A stretch of 64,000 nucleotides of DNA from Persicirhabdus sediminis (GTDB lineage Bacteria; Verrucomicrobiota; Verrucomicrobiia; Verrucomicrobiales; Akkermansiaceae). Shown here piece after piece: positions 18,948 to 27,338 of the stretch. Below the pieces are notes generated by a model. The model did no database searches and was not told the DNA's origin. It worked only from the letters and a program-made list of their open reading frames with translations. Location of the stretch: NCBI RefSeq assembly GCF_016595495.1, contig NZ_JAENIM010000047.1:192851-256850 (forward strand), read 5' to 3'. Positions within the stretch are counted from its first letter, which is position 1, and the number at the start of each line of letters is the position of its first letter. The position numbers and the translations under genes are program-made.

Positions 18948-19592
18948 ATGAAACTCACCCGCATTATACCTATTTCCCTAAGCCTACTGGCTCTAACGGC
19001 CACATTAATCCACCTCACTACCTCTAACGCCATGTCTGAAGAACAAATGAAACCAGCAGCGATGCCAGAAGTTCCAGCTGGCCATGAAGTCGCCATCTTT
19101 GGCGCTGGCTGCTTCTGGTGTGTTGAGCCCGTTTTTGAACAACAAGCTGGCGTGAAATCCGTAGTTTCTGGCTACACCGGCGGGCATACTAAAAACCCAA
19201 GCTATGCAGAAATTTGCAGCAAAACCACCGGCCACGCAGAAGTGGTGCATGTGGTCTTTGATCCCAAAGTGATCAGCTACGCCAAGCTTGTCGATTGGTT
19301 CTGGAAATTGCACGATCCCACCCAAGTCAACCGCCAAGGCAATGACATTGGCCCACAATACCGCAGCTGCATCTTCTATACTAACGAAGCTCAGAAAAAA
19401 ACCGCCAGCGCATCAAAAGCCAAAGCTCAGGAGAAATTCAACCGTCCTATTGCCACCGAGATCACCGCAGCTAGCACATTCTATCCAGCTGAAATTGGCC
19501 ACCAAGATTATTACAAGCTGAACAAAAACCGCAATCCATACTGCCGCGCCATCATCACTCCTAAGCTGAAAAAACTCGAGCTCGACCACTAG
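18948..19592 (+). CDS. msrA: Peptide methionine sulfoxide reductase A, exported
   Basis: A 214-residue MsrA that reduces methionine-S-sulfoxide in proteins. The active-site motif GCFWC contains Cys55 and Cys58; SGYTGGHTKNPSYAEICSKTTGHAEVV and DIGPQYRSCIFYT follow; a likely recycling cysteine lies in NPYCRAII. The N-terminal 28 residues (KLTRIIPISLSLLALTATLIHL) look like a signal sequence or anchor, so it probably repairs envelope proteins. Divergent from the upstream sulfatase. Confidence 0.95.
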   Translation: MKLTRIIPISLSLLALTATLIHLTTSNAMSEEQMKPAAMPEVPAGHEVAIFGAGCFWCVEPVFEQQAGVKSVVSGYTGGHTKNPSYAEICSKTTGHAEVVHVVFDPKVISYAKLVDWFWKLHDPTQVNRQGNDIGPQYRSCIFYTNEAQKKTASASKAKAQEKFNRPIATEITAASTFYPAEIGHQDYYKLNKNRNPYCRAIITPKLKKLELDH

Positions 19593-19839
19593 CCGACCCC
19601 TTGGGAAGTGGTTTCGCCATGATGCCCTCAGCTCCTGCTTTTGCTAACAAGTAAGCCAGCAGGCTTGCTGAGCGCATGAATTTGCAATTATTTTTCGCTA
19701 ACGAACACAGCGAAACTATAGCCTATAGAACGCTTGAATCAATATAGTTACACGATTAAACGGCCATTTATGCATATTTGAACACGTATTATTTCCTGTA
19801 AAAACCACCCAGAAAACCTATCATACGATTCATCTGGTC

Positions 19840-20901
19840 ATGGTAAAACTACATTATCTCTTAATCGTATTATTGGCCCCCTCACTCGTCGTTATGTTCT
19901 GGGCAGCTCAATCGGGCGCGCTGGAAGATGCGGGCATGACGCACGCTTACAACAACTACCGCAAAGAAACTGCTAGACTCGTTGAAGAAAACCGTCACGA
20001 CGAACTCGCTTACGCCTATCAGAAGTGGTTGAGCAAGTTTGAACAACTCATGGCGGAATCTGATCCAGACTCAGAAAAAAGGCTGCAGATCATGAGTGAA
20101 ATGACGGCCCTCTATTCTGCGCTGGGCCAAGATGAACGCTCAGCCGACCTATCCATTACCGTTAGAGATGAGGCAAAAAAACGTGGTTATAGCCACTTGG
20201 CCGATGTGCATACGGTTTCCGCTGTTGGAAATATCTATTACGCCAAAGGCCGCGGCAATGCCCAAGATTTGCTAGAGCTAATTGAAAAGATCAACATAAG
20301 CATGCCCGCAGCTGAAAGGTTAGGCCCGCTAGATCACCTATGCCTGCTGCAGAACAAAATAGAAATTCAAACCAGGTCTGCTGACTACCGTGGAGCGTTA
20401 GACTCATTGGATGAATTCATTGCTCACCTCCAAAGCTATACAGAGGCAGGTTTCTCTCCTTCCATGTCGATGAGCAGCTTATGTCTAACGTGGGCGACGC
20501 AGAAACAAGCTGAACTGCAAATCGTCGCCGCAGCCAAAGACGCCTATCTGGCCACAGGCCACGGCAGCAAAGAGCAGCTCGTAGAACTGCTAGGCCAGCT
20601 AGATGCAAGCATGCAAGCGGCCCAGTGCCTAGACGCCACGGTGCCTCTCTACCTCCTGCAGGCGAAAATGGAAATCCAGATTAGAAACGGCACCTATCAG
20701 GACGCGTTAGAAACTTGTCACGAGTTGAAGAGCCGCCACCAACTTTATAATAGCCTAGTCTATTCGGAGGAAAAATGCCGCGCGCTCTTCAGCTACCAAT
20801 TGGAGCCATCATGGTGGTGGCGGCAGATGCAAATTTTCCAGCCAGCTGGAGTGCTCAGTGATGCAGGAAATTCCAGCTGGCACGCGCGTCTATCCAACTA
20901 A
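19840..20901 (+). CDS. Exported TPR-like protein with internal duplication
   Basis: A 353-residue protein with an N-terminal hydrophobic segment (LHYLLIVLLAPSLVVMFWAA) and an alpha-helical body. Two segments of about 100 residues match each other: one around YAKGRGNAQDLLELIEKI...LLQNKIEIQTRSADYRGALDS and one around LATGHGSKEQLVELLGQL...LLQAKMEIQIRNGTYQDALET. This is a TPR-like arrangement that arose by internal duplication. Function unknown. It precedes the Nav channel gene by about 100 bp on the same strand. Confidence 0.7.
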   Translation: MVKLHYLLIVLLAPSLVVMFWAAQSGALEDAGMTHAYNNYRKETARLVEENRHDELAYAYQKWLSKFEQLMAESDPDSEKRLQIMSEMTALYSALGQDERSADLSITVRDEAKKRGYSHLADVHTVSAVGNIYYAKGRGNAQDLLELIEKINISMPAAERLGPLDHLCLLQNKIEIQTRSADYRGALDSLDEFIAHLQSYTEAGFSPSMSMSSLCLTWATQKQAELQIVAAAKDAYLATGHGSKEQLVELLGQLDASMQAAQCLDATVPLYLLQAKMEIQIRNGTYQDALETCHELKSRHQLYNSLVYSEEKCRALFSYQLEPSWWWRQMQIFQPAGVLSDAGNSSWHARLSN

Positions 20902-20999
20902 CTGCAGAGGCTCTAGAGCAAGCTGCTGACACACATAATTTCATCTTAACGAGCTGTGAGTTGACAAGCACGTGGTCTCTGCGACATGTCTGGCAAAAC

Positions 21000-21821
21000 A
21001 TGACTCACATGGAAACTATCAGCTGGAAAGATAAGCTTACTAACTGGATCAAATCTGACCGCACCGAGCGCTTTGTCATGGTGGCCATTGTCATCAATGC
21101 CGCGGTGTTAGGTCTGCAAACCTACCCTGCTATCACCGCTCGTGCTGGCGGCCTCTTGCATGCCATCGACCTCGCCTGCCTGGCGGTCTTCATCGTCGAG
21201 CTGCTAGCCAAGATGATCGTCTACGGTCGCCAGTTCTGGAAAACTGGCTGGAATTGGTTCGACTTCATCGTCGTGATGATTGCCATCGTCCCCGCAAGCG
21301 GACCATTTTCCGTCCTCCGCGCCCTGCGAGTTTTGCGTGTGCTGCGGCTGGTCTCCTCCGCACCTAGCTTGCGCCGAGTGATCGAGGCATTTTTACACGC
21401 CATCCCAGGCCTCAGCGGAGTACTCGTTATCATGACTGTCTTTTTCTACGTCATGGCCGTACTCGCCACTAACCTATTTAGCGCCACCCACCCGCAGTGG
21501 TTTGGTTCCATTGGCGACAGCCTGTATTCACTGTTCCAGATCATGACGCTGGAGAGCTGGTCGATGGGCATCGTTAGGCCGGTGATGGAAGTTCACCCGT
21601 GGGCGTGGATCTTTTTCATCAGCTTCATCGTCATCGCCACCTTCACCATTCTCAACCTGTTTATCGGCATCATCGTCTCCACCATGCAGGAGCTTGCCAT
21701 GGTGCCAGATACTCACGAGCAACATTTAGAATCGCTAGAGGTGCTCGAGCGCATTGAAAATGATCTTGTCACCCTGCGACAACAGCTGGCTAACAAATCC
21801 AAAGCTGGCAAAAAATCCTAG
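21000..21821 (+). CDS. Voltage-gated sodium channel, BacNav (NaChBac) family
   Basis: A 273-residue six-helix ion channel subunit that would assemble as a tetramer. The ATG at 21000 was chosen over a TTG 13 codons upstream because the result matches NaChBac in length. S4 carries four regularly spaced arginines (R107, R110, R113, R116 in RALRVLRVLRLV). The selectivity filter reads TLESWSM (183-189), the canonical sodium-selective BacNav filter. S6 follows (FFISFIVIATFTILNLFIGIIVS), then a C-terminal coiled coil (HLESLEVLERIENDLVTLRQQLA) that tetramerises these channels. In other bacteria such channels are tied to motility or pH homeostasis. Confidence 0.95.
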   Translation: MTHMETISWKDKLTNWIKSDRTERFVMVAIVINAAVLGLQTYPAITARAGGLLHAIDLACLAVFIVELLAKMIVYGRQFWKTGWNWFDFIVVMIAIVPASGPFSVLRALRVLRVLRLVSSAPSLRRVIEAFLHAIPGLSGVLVIMTVFFYVMAVLATNLFSATHPQWFGSIGDSLYSLFQIMTLESWSMGIVRPVMEVHPWAWIFFISFIVIATFTILNLFIGIIVSTMQELAMVPDTHEQHLESLEVLERIENDLVTLRQQLANKSKAGKKS

Positions 21822-21874
21822 CTAGAAGTGGGCGACCAGCTGGCGTGATTCTCCAGCTGCTAGCCCGCTATTTT

Positions 21875-22297
21875 TCAGTCATCAAATGTCCAGCGGTCGC
21901 GCCAGTCCGCTGGCAATCGCTGAATTTTAGCGCCAGGCATTTCCACCAGCGCTAGCGTATGCTGGCTGGTGATGAGCAAGTCGTTATTGCTCTGACGGCG
22001 CATTTCAAAATCAAAATAAAACCTCACGCGGTCCAGCTTGCTGAGCCGGCCAGTGGTGACGATAGTATCACCATACAGCGCAGACATCTTGTAGTTGACG
22101 TTAATATTGACCACCACAGGAAACAAACTCTGCTCCGCCATCGCCGCCAAATCCATGCCCATTTTCTCCGCCGCCAGCTTGGTACGGCAGCGCTCCAACA
22201 TCCTCAAGTAGGCAAGGTTGTGCACGACCTGTCCGCAGTCGGTATCGTAGAACATCACTTCATCCTCGGTAATCAATGTAGGCGCTGGCTCAGACAT
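21875..22297 (-). CDS. Acyl-CoA thioesterase, 4HBT hot-dog fold (YbgC/FadM-like)
   Basis: A 140-residue single hot-dog domain. The 4-hydroxybenzoyl-CoA thioesterase signature FYDTDCGQVVHNLAYLRMLERCR contains the catalytic Asp (about residue 18). MSALYGDTIVTTGRLSKLDRVRFYFDFEM is the following beta-sheet region. The acyl-CoA substrate is not defined by sequence. Convergent with the Nav channel gene 54 bp away. Confidence 0.88.
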   Translation of the reverse strand: MSEPAPTLITEDEVMFYDTDCGQVVHNLAYLRMLERCRTKLAAEKMGMDLAAMAEQSLFPVVVNINVNYKMSALYGDTIVTTGRLSKLDRVRFYFDFEMRRQSNNDLLITSQHTLALVEMPGAKIQRLPADWRDRWTFDD

Positions 22298-22356
22298 GCA
22301 CGCAGGCTAGCTAGCTAGCCGCAGAATGAAAAGAGCGAAGTCAGCGCGAGCCATGG

Positions 22357-22472
22357 TGGCTAGAAATTCTAGCCGTTTTTGCCCTGAAAGATGTCAGGCA
22401 TTTTTCCCATCAGATGGCTAGAAATTCTAGCCGTTTTTGCCCTGAAAGATGTCAGGCATTTTTCCCATCAAA
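22357..22472. repeat. Two tandem 58-bp repeats with palindrome
   Basis: Two near-perfect copies (period 58). Each begins with the palindrome GGCTAGAAATTCTAGCC and ends with a small stem (CCTGA/TCAGG) followed by a T run, resembling a plus-strand Rho-independent terminator. No plus-strand gene reads directly into it. Lies just upstream of the thioesterase start on the minus strand. Confidence 0.85.
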
Positions 22473-22530
22473 TCAGCCATAACCCTTATAGTTGCGTTAA
22501 CAACTAGCTATTGCCGCAGAATTTGGGGGT

Positions 22531-22640
22531 GCAATACGCCGAAGGCGTGCAACAGCCTAGCCTATGGTAAGGCAACCCCAAAGGGGTAACGCAACCATAG
22601 GTCAGCTCAGCCGTGAAATAGGAGCTCTGTAAGAGCGAGA
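22531..22640. repeat. REP-like hairpin cluster, left flank of RAYT 1
   Basis: Contains ACGCC-GAA-GGCGT (22536-22548), an outer stem CCTATGG/CCATAGG enclosing CCCC-AAA-GGGG, and GCTCT-GTA-AGAGC (22624-22636), linked by cagcctagcctatgg. The same modules recur inverted at 23140-23246. Confidence 0.85.
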
Positions 22641-22672
22641 CAGCCGAGTGATGATGTGTTAGTATTAAGGCT

Positions 22673-23122
22673 ATGTCTCAGTCTTTATCGCAGATATACC
22701 TGCATATTATTTTCAGCACCAAAGATAGAATGCCTCATATCAACGAGGAGACAAAAGCGCACCTCTGGGCGTATTTGGCGAAGGTTGCCAATGAACTCGA
22801 TCATGACGCCGTCGAGGTTGGCGGTGTGGCTGATCATGTCCACCTTCTCTGTCATGGCTCGCGCACGATGACAGTGAGCGATTTTTTAAAGGATTTAAAA
22901 ATATCTTCCAGCAAGTGGATGAAGGGCCAAGGCGGCGTGAGTCAGTTTGCGTGGCAGAGAGGCTACGGAGCATTTTCTGTCAGCGCATCCAATGCAGCAG
23001 CCGTACGCGAGTATATTTTAGGCCAAGAAAAACATCACCAGCAGCAAAGTTTCAAAGATGAATATCGTGAGTTTTTGCGCAAACATGGGGTCGGCTGGGA
23101 TGAGAAGTATGTTTGGGGGTAA
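22673..23122 (+). mobile_element. RAYT / IS200-like Y1 transposase 1
   Basis: A 149-residue single-domain HUH endonuclease. The HUH pair is H55-V-H57 (DHVHLL) and the likely nucleophile is Tyr98 in QRGYGAFSVSASN. FSTKDRMPHI near the N-terminus is typical of the IS200/RAYT group. RAYTs cut single-stranded REP hairpins and spread or maintain them. Here the gene lies between inverted clusters of such hairpins, the arrangement expected of a domesticated or active RAYT. It is distinct in sequence from the second RAYT at 48.8 kb. Confidence 0.92.
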
Positions 23123-23139
23123 GCGACGCATCAGGAGCT

Positions 23140-23246
23140 GTATCGCTCTTTCAGAGCTAGCTGTTTGGTGGCGCCGGCACCTAGGGGTGCGTTGTGCCTT
23201 CGGCACGGCCTTCCCCTAGGCTAGGCTGTTAAACGCCTTTGGCGTA
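23140..23246. repeat. REP-like hairpin cluster, right flank of RAYT 1 (inverted)
   Basis: On the minus strand this contains GCTCT-GAA-AGAGC, TGCC-GAA-GGCA inside an outer CCTAGGG/CCCTAGG-type stem, and ACGCC-AAA-GGCGT, in the mirror order of the left flank. The linker cagcctagcctagg is shared with both the left flank and the 101-bp array at the window start. Confidence 0.85.
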
Positions 23247-23275
23247 AGATCATTCGGCTGACTCACTTGGCTAAG

Positions 23276-23457
23276 CACATTCCAGCCACCACATTCCAGC
23301 CACCACATTCCAGCCACCACATTCCAGCCACCACATTCCAGCCACCACATTCCAGCCACCACATTCCAGCCACCACATTCCAGCCACCACATTCCAGCTA
23401 CCACATTCCAGCCACCACATTCCAACCACCACATTCCAGCCACCACATTCCAGCTAA
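23276..23457. repeat. 14-bp minisatellite, 13 copies
   Basis: Thirteen head-to-tail copies of cacattccagccac with two or three single-base variants, then one degenerate copy (cacattttggccac). The period is not a multiple of three, so apparent reading frames through it on both strands are artefacts. No gene is seen elsewhere between 23123 and 23695. Confidence 0.95.
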
Positions 23458-23695
23458 GCACATTTTGGCCACCTTCTAGCTGGGCATTTTTCTGATTCTG
23501 CGACTTCGGCTGGTGGGTGGGCTGTCTGCGTGTCGGCCTTGGCGCTAGGTGGGTATTTTTGTTCTTCTAAGTGCTTGAGCGTCGGTTGATTGATTCTAGC
23601 TGGCGGAAATGGCTGGGCTGGGTGTCGGTTACTGTTGGCAAGATTTTACAATCTGGGCTTGGGTAATTGAAAGTTCAGCGCTAGGCTGGCTGGCA

Positions 23696-24367
23696 ATGAT
23701 CGAATTGCTTCAACAAGGTGGCCCCTTTGTGATGGTCTTAGCAGCGCTGGCGTTTGTCGCGGTGTTTTTGATCTTCGAGCGAATTTTCTTTTTCCAACGC
23801 GTACGCATCAACGTTGGCGACCTGTTATTAGGTCTGGCCAATCACGTTCGCAACAAGGCCTATGCTGAGGCTCTGCACGAGGCATCTCGCGCACCTGGGC
23901 CAGTGGCTCGTGTCTGCCATGCGGTCTTGATGCGTCGTCAGGTTCCGCGCAGCGACTTACGCGACATCGCCCAAGAAGCTGGCCAGATGGAAGTACCTAT
24001 CCTCGAGCGCAACTTGCGCCCGCTGTATTCGATTGCCATGGTGGCGCCACTGATTGGTATGCTGGGCACGATTAGCGGGCTGACGGAAACATTTATGCTA
24101 CAGAGCATGGATGATGGATTTGCCTCTAGCTCGGAGATGAATATGGGCATTTATAAAAGCCTGATCACTTCAGCGATTGGCCTGACCATTGCGGTGCCAG
24201 CGTACCTGTTTTACATCTATTTTTATAGTAAAGTGAAGCGCATGGCTCACAGCATCGAGCGCGGAGGCATTGAAATGATCAACATCATTTGCGACGCCCG
24301 CGATCAAACTGAGATTGTATCCTTCCGCGAGGAAGCCGACGAGCTCGGCAAGAAGCAAGGTTCATGA
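23696..24367 (+). CDS. exbB: MotA/TolQ/ExbB proton channel family protein
   Basis: A 223-residue membrane protein from the ATG at 23696; the longer upstream reading frame starts in repeat-adjacent DNA and is not family-like. Three hydrophobic segments: FVMVLAALAFVAVFLIFERI, the conserved LYSIAMVAPLIGMLGTISGLTETF, and SLITSAIGLTIAVPAYLFYIYFY. It would form the proton-conducting motor with ExbD to energise TonB-dependent outer-membrane uptake, or a TolQR-like complex. Overlaps the ExbD gene start by 4 bp (ATGA). Confidence 0.9.
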   Translation: MIELLQQGGPFVMVLAALAFVAVFLIFERIFFFQRVRINVGDLLLGLANHVRNKAYAEALHEASRAPGPVARVCHAVLMRRQVPRSDLRDIAQEAGQMEVPILERNLRPLYSIAMVAPLIGMLGTISGLTETFMLQSMDDGFASSSEMNMGIYKSLITSAIGLTIAVPAYLFYIYFYSKVKRMAHSIERGGIEMINIICDARDQTEIVSFREEADELGKKQGS

Positions 24368-24783
24368 AGCTGCAAATTACATTGCCGTCCAAACCTGGCT
24401 TGCTGCACTTCATCCCTGGGCTGGATCTGCTAGCGCTGATTTTGGTGATTCCTCTGATGGGGGCTAGCTTCAGCCAGCAGAGTGGCGTGGCGGTGAATTT
24501 GCCCGAGTCGTCATTTCGCCTGCAGCGAATCGATAACCCAGTGCTCATCACCGTGAGCGGCGGCAATCCACCGCGCATCTGGGTGAATAAAAAAAGCGTG
24601 CCTATGCACCTGCTGGAGCGTGAGCTGGAAGAAATGCGCAACAATACCCAGCAAGAACTCATCACCACAGCTCTGATTCAGGCCGACGGCGAGGTGCCGC
24701 ACCGCGTCATCATGCAGCTGGAAGATCGCATCCTGCGCATAGGGCTCAACTGCGCTCGCATCGGCAGAATTTCTGGCCAATAA
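24364..24783 (+). CDS. exbD: ExbD/TolR family biopolymer transport protein
   Basis: A 139-residue protein with a single N-terminal membrane helix containing the family aspartate (PGLDLLALILVIPLMGASF, Asp near 20) and a periplasmic domain (NPVLITVSGG...IWVNKKSV...ALIQADGEVPHRVIMQLEDRI) of the ExbD/TolR fold. The ATG overlaps the exbB stop. Partner of the preceding gene. Confidence 0.88.
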   Translation: MKLQITLPSKPGLLHFIPGLDLLALILVIPLMGASFSQQSGVAVNLPESSFRLQRIDNPVLITVSGGNPPRIWVNKKSVPMHLLERELEEMRNNTQQELITTALIQADGEVPHRVIMQLEDRILRIGLNCARIGRISGQ

Positions 24784-24800
24784 GCCAACTCACACCACGC

Positions 24801-25625
24801 ATGGGTTATTTCCGTAAAAAGAAAGCAAAGCGCGACTGCTCAGCCGGTCTGGTCTTTCCGTGGCGCCGTGTACCGGGCAACAAACTTGGAGTGATTGGTG
24901 CCTTTTCCATCACCACCTTCCTCTTTGTTTTTCTCGCCACCGCGGTGAAAATTGACATCCGTCAGCCATTCAGCGTGCCCAATCGCAGCGGCGAAATCCT
25001 CATCTTGGGTGAGCGAGATCCCATCGCCGCCACCCTGCTGCAGCGCGCAGAAAACCTCTCGCCATTTCCCATCCGCTGGGATCCAGCTAGCGATCCAGAT
25101 ACCTGGGAGCGCATCCGCAGCCAGCAGGCACTGGCCACCACCCAGAGCGATCTGATTTACCATGGAAACCTGCAACCGCTGCCAGATTTCCGCCTCAAGC
25201 CCACCCTGTCCAACGTCTACCGCAAAGGCCAACGACCGATGCCCGAGCTCGACGCCAGCTGGAAAAATTCACCTCCAGCTAGCGCAAACGAGCCGCTGCA
25301 GATTGCCGCCAAACTGAGCGTTTCTAAAGAACTCACCGCACGCCTGCAAGACTCCACCATCCAGCTCTCTGGCGCCATCCCGCGCGAGTGGTACGGGCTG
25401 AGCTTCAACTACCTGATCAGCATCAACGCCAACGGAGACGTGGTCAATTTCCTGCCCATCGACAGCTCCATCCCAGACGCCACAGATAAAAATGCCAGCC
25501 GCGCACAAAGCGCTCTCAACCTGTGGATCCAGGCACTCAAATTCACCAGCCAGCCAGCTGAAAAATCCACCAGCCAGCCGACATTTGGCACCCTCAACGT
25601 CGAGCTCGTCGCCAGCCAGCCATGA
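24801..25625 (+). CDS. Membrane-anchored hypothetical protein in TonB position
   Basis: A 274-residue protein: short basic N-terminus, one membrane helix (LGVIGAFSITTFLFVFLATAVKI, about 30-52), then a periplasmic region with a Pro/Ser-rich middle. It sits 18 bp after exbD, where tonB often lies, and the single-anchor topology fits. No proline-rich linker or clear TonB C-terminal domain is recognised, so calling it TonB would go beyond the sequence. It overlaps the next gene by 4 bp. Confidence 0.65.
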   Translation: MGYFRKKKAKRDCSAGLVFPWRRVPGNKLGVIGAFSITTFLFVFLATAVKIDIRQPFSVPNRSGEILILGERDPIAATLLQRAENLSPFPIRWDPASDPDTWERIRSQQALATTQSDLIYHGNLQPLPDFRLKPTLSNVYRKGQRPMPELDASWKNSPPASANEPLQIAAKLSVSKELTARLQDSTIQLSGAIPREWYGLSFNYLISINANGDVVNFLPIDSSIPDATDKNASRAQSALNLWIQALKFTSQPAEKSTSQPTFGTLNVELVASQP

Positions 25626-25864
25626 TCAACCTCACGCTAGAACAATTCTCGCTTTACGCCGTGATTCTCTCCTGCGCGGTGATTTTTCTGGGCGGCACAA
25701 TCAGACGTCTGCGCCACCGCCAACTGCGTAGATCTAGGCGCAGAAAGTTCATCCGCTGCCGGATTTGTGGCCTCGCCTACACTGACTATTCAGCCGCTCG
25801 CGACCCCGAGTGCCCACACTGCGGTCGCCTCAATGACAGAGGGCGTACGCGCAGGCTGGGATAA
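25622..25864 (+). CDS. Small membrane protein with zinc-ribbon-like motif
   Basis: An 80-residue protein with an N-terminal membrane helix (LYAVILSCAVIFLGGTI) and two Cys pairs, CRICG and CPHCG, separated by 17 residues, as in zinc ribbons. Highly basic linker (RRLRHRQLRRSRRRK). Last gene of the exbB-exbD-274aa-80aa cassette, coupled by a 4-bp overlap. Function unknown. Confidence 0.65.
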   Translation: MINLTLEQFSLYAVILSCAVIFLGGTIRRLRHRQLRRSRRRKFIRCRICGLAYTDYSAARDPECPHCGRLNDRGRTRRLG

Positions 25865-25955
25865 TGAACGCAGGAACAAGCTTGCACTCTAGTAATTTAG
25901 CACGATAATGCCGCGCGAAAAGTAATCCGCTTTCGCACAAGAATCAGTAACCATC

Positions 25956-27203
25956 ATGAACGACCGCAGAGTAGTAATCACCGGAATCGGTACCGTCAGC
26001 CCGCTTGGTAATGACCTTGCCACCACTTGGGAAAACCTAAAAGCAGGCAAGAGCGGCATCGGCCGTATCACCCAGATGGACACTTCTGACTACACCGTGC
26101 ACATCGCCGGTGAAGTGAAAGATTTCGACCCGAAACCATATTTCAAGAACCCTAAAGACGCGCGTCGTGCAGACCGCTACGCCCAGCTCGGGGTAGCCGC
26201 ATCCGCCATGGCTATTGCAGATGCAGGCCTTGACGATGAAGGCATCGACAAAGACCGCGTAGGCGTCATGGTTGGCTCCGGCATCGGTGGCCTCGGTACC
26301 CTTGAAAAAGAACACCGCAACCTGATGCAAAAATCACCAGGTCGTGTATCACCTTTCGTCATCCCAATGATGATCGCCAACATCGCTAGTGGCATGGTCT
26401 CCATGGACTACGGATTTGGTGGACCAAACATGTCCATCGTTACCGCATGTGCCACATCCAACCACAACATCGGTGAAGCATGGCGCATGATCAAATTTGG
26501 CGATGCAGACGCATTTGTAGCTGGCGGCGCTGAAGCCACCATCCTGCCAATGGGCCTCGCTGGATTCAGCAACATGAAAGCTCTCAGCACCCGCAACGAC
26601 GACCCAGAAGCTGCCTCACGTCCATTCGACACTGGCCGCGACGGATTTGTCATGGGTGAAGGCGCTGGCGTACTCGTCATCGAAGAATACGAACACGCCA
26701 AAAAGCGTGGTGCCAAAATCTACGCAGAACTCGTAGGTTACGGTGTATCAGGCGACGCCTACCACATCACCTCACCACATCCAGAAGGTGTCGGCGCTAG
26801 CCGCTGTATGGACATGGCGCTCAAGCACGCCAAGATGAACCCAGAAGACGTCGACTACGTCAACGCTCACGGTACATCCACACCACTCGGTGATATTTGT
26901 GAAACCAAAGCGATCAAGCGCAGCTTCGGCGACCACGCCAAAGACAAACTTCTCGTCAGCTCAACTAAGTCCATGACTGGTCACCTTCTCGGTGCCGCTG
27001 GTGGTATCGAAATCGCCGCCTGTATCATGTCTCTTCAGGAAGGTGTCATCGCACCAACCATCAACATCGAAGACCAAGACCCTGAGTGTGACCTCGACTA
27101 CTGCGCAAACGTAGCTCGCGAAGCCAAAGTGAAATCTGCCCTCAGCAACTCATTTGGTTTTGGTGGCCACAACTCCAGCTTGCTCATCAAGACACTGGAC
27201 TAA
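25956..27203 (+). CDS. fabF: 3-oxoacyl-[acyl-carrier-protein] synthase II
   Basis: A 415-residue condensing enzyme of fatty-acid elongation. The Cys-His-His triad is visible: TACATSNHNIG (Cys about 165), NAHGTSTPLGD (His about 305), STKSMTGHLLGAAGG (His about 341), plus the C-terminal NSFGFGGHN loop. Length matches FabF. CTAG-containing codon pairs are scarce compared with neighbouring genes, consistent with high expression. A strong terminator follows at 27269. Confidence 0.96.
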   Translation: MNDRRVVITGIGTVSPLGNDLATTWENLKAGKSGIGRITQMDTSDYTVHIAGEVKDFDPKPYFKNPKDARRADRYAQLGVAASAMAIADAGLDDEGIDKDRVGVMVGSGIGGLGTLEKEHRNLMQKSPGRVSPFVIPMMIANIASGMVSMDYGFGGPNMSIVTACATSNHNIGEAWRMIKFGDADAFVAGGAEATILPMGLAGFSNMKALSTRNDDPEAASRPFDTGRDGFVMGEGAGVLVIEEYEHAKKRGAKIYAELVGYGVSGDAYHITSPHPEGVGASRCMDMALKHAKMNPEDVDYVNAHGTSTPLGDICETKAIKRSFGDHAKDKLLVSSTKSMTGHLLGAAGGIEIAACIMSLQEGVIAPTINIEDQDPECDLDYCANVAREAKVKSALSNSFGFGGHNSSLLIKTLD

Positions 27204-27268
27204 GCTTCAGTCACTTCTGTGATAGCTAGCTGAAACCATCAGCTAGCTGGCACACCATTCTCTATCTT

Positions 27269-27299
27269 GGCGACCGTGTTAGCACGGTCGCCTTTTTTT
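27269..27299 (+). terminator. Rho-independent terminator of fabF
   Basis: Perfect 10-bp stem GGCGACCGTG/CACGGTCGCC (27269-27278 and 27283-27292) with a 4-base loop and seven Ts after it, 65 bp past the fabF stop. Confidence 0.93.
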
Positions 27300-27338
27300 A
27301 TTTCGTGGCTGACAAATCAAAATCTAGCTGGCCTAATC

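Noticed and set aside
23216-23479. Repetitive open frames over the 14-bp array on both strands
   Set aside because: Products of the simple repeat; composition only reflects the 14-mer read in successive frames.
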